Source of the DNA: Epiperipatus broadwayi
Lineage: Eukaryota > Onychophora > Udeonychophora > Euonychophora > Peripatidae
Direction of reading: 5' to 3'
NCBI GenBank assembly: GCA_028023455.1
Contig: JAQFVV010012405.1
Span: 6,967,334 to 7,031,333 of the forward strand
DNA: 64,000 bases
Made by a program: the position numbers and the translations under genes. This document shows, in pieces, positions 63,086 to 64,000 of this stretch (its first letter is position 1; every line of letters starts with the position of its first letter). The notes beneath the pieces were generated by a model, which made no database searches, was not told the DNA's origin, and saw nothing but the letters and a program-made list of their open reading frames with translations.

Positions 63086-64000
63086 TTGATTTTGAATGAT
63101 CTTCTACATCTTAAAATAATTGTCAACTGGTTCAGCTTCGCTCTGGCTCTTTCAAGCATTCAGCTAAAAATAACGGAATTAACTTGGAAAAATATTTATA
63201 ATTATTATTAAATACTGTCAAATATTTAGTAAATAACATATACTCACGTGTATAACACGCGGAATTAAAAACACGTGACAACTGCAAATTTCTCCAGGAA
63301 ATTAATTGCTATTGTAGTTTTTTATTACTTTTATTGTTTAATTTTCAGATTACCTTCTTTTCACATTTTTTTAGCTTTGAGACTCACGCTAATTTCTTTT
63401 TTCTTAGTATTTCTCAATTTGAGATGGAAAAAAAAACACATCTTTCTGTTTTAGCATTTCTATTAACCATCTTTTATTTCCAATATTTTAAAATTTTATT
63501 TATGATGAAATGTTAATAAATGAATGATTTTTGCTTGAGAGATTGTAAGAAATTCAAATACTGGAAGTAACAGCTGGTCCTTGATTCATGGATTTTGAGT
63601 TTATCCACTGCACCAAACTGGAAAGATAATGAAATTATAATTCTTCTTTGAAAATTTTTTAATGATATAAAGAGCATTATTTTACGACATAGGTCTAAAC
63701 TTATGATATAAATATAAATAATATTAAGGAGACAGAAAACAATATCAAATTTAACATTAACTGATATCAAATAGTTTTCTACTTATCCTAATTTATGTTG
63801 AAAGAGAGAACATAATATATTTACTTCAAAAATTACATTCAAGATGATTTTATTTATAATCATAATATATTTAAAGATCAAATCTTAGCCATAAGTAACT
63901 TAACTGGATTAAATATCAGTTTTACTCCAAATAACAAGAGCAATTGCTTCTTCAAAACTTTTGATAAATTGACAAGCTCACATAAAAGATAAGGACTTTA
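63086..64000. other. no recognised gene
   Basis: AT-rich sequence to the end of the window; the short open frames have no recognisable domain. Confidence 0.5.

Overview
The window is about 64 kb of very AT-rich animal nuclear DNA. I recognise no host gene with confidence. The repeat complement is metazoan: non-LTR retrotransposons with apurinic-type endonuclease plus RT, a Ty3/gypsy pol relic, hAT, mariner, Merlin-like, pogo-like and piggyBac-like DNA transposons, many fold-back elements, and long simple-sequence arrays. It fits an AT-rich invertebrate (arthropod or lophotrochozoan), but nothing in the sequence fixes the taxon. The stretch reads as intergenic or long-intron sequence filled with transposon remains of different ages, many nested in one another.

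Layout. 1-2.8 kb: a decayed LINE of the RTE-like 'endonuclease-reverse transcriptase' type (LINE-A). 3.3-7.8 kb: a nearly complete two-ORF LINE (LINE-B). Its ORF1 has a PHD finger, a coiled coil and a baculovirus-FP-like domain; its ORF2 has endonuclease and RT. Each ORF is broken by one frameshift, the 3' end carries a 350-bp tandem duplication, and the element sits between (ATT)n tracts, the 3' one about 236 uninterrupted units long. 11.0-17.5 kb: a Ty3/gypsy pol relic split by a ~2 kb element of unknown class (family D), with a second, inverted copy of family D 2 kb downstream. 23-32 kb: a hAT-type end pair, two related LINE C-terminal relics, two large palindromic repeat families and an antisense mariner relic. 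31-33 kb: a degenerate tandem array whose units carry polypyrimidine-CAG, followed by one possible exon. 33.5-35.3 kb: an antisense LINE relic, a fold-back element, and a tRNA-derived SINE inserted into another repeat. 36.4-37.5 kb: a TTAA-flanked piggyBac-like element inside a palindromic element. 39.4 kb: a Merlin/IS1595-like relic. 46-51.7 kb: a second piggyBac-like copy, then a complete hAT unit with decayed transposase that was invaded by a pogo/Tigger-like element. 53.2-54.1 kb: a GATA/GACA array. 55-58 kb: tandem repeats. 59.5-60.2 kb: the third piggyBac-like copy. 63.0 kb: a second tRNA-like element.

No genes here work together as a pathway. What is informative is insertion history. 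At three or more places the older host repeat can be re-read across the insertion, and the target duplication (TTAA, about 8-9 bp, or about 11 bp) supports the assignment. The candidates for something undescribed are family D, the three-copy 755-767 bp TTAA family with its conserved internal core, and the splice-acceptor-like tandem array. Boundaries come from reading by eye and should be taken as good to a few bases for terminal repeats and to tens of bases for relics.
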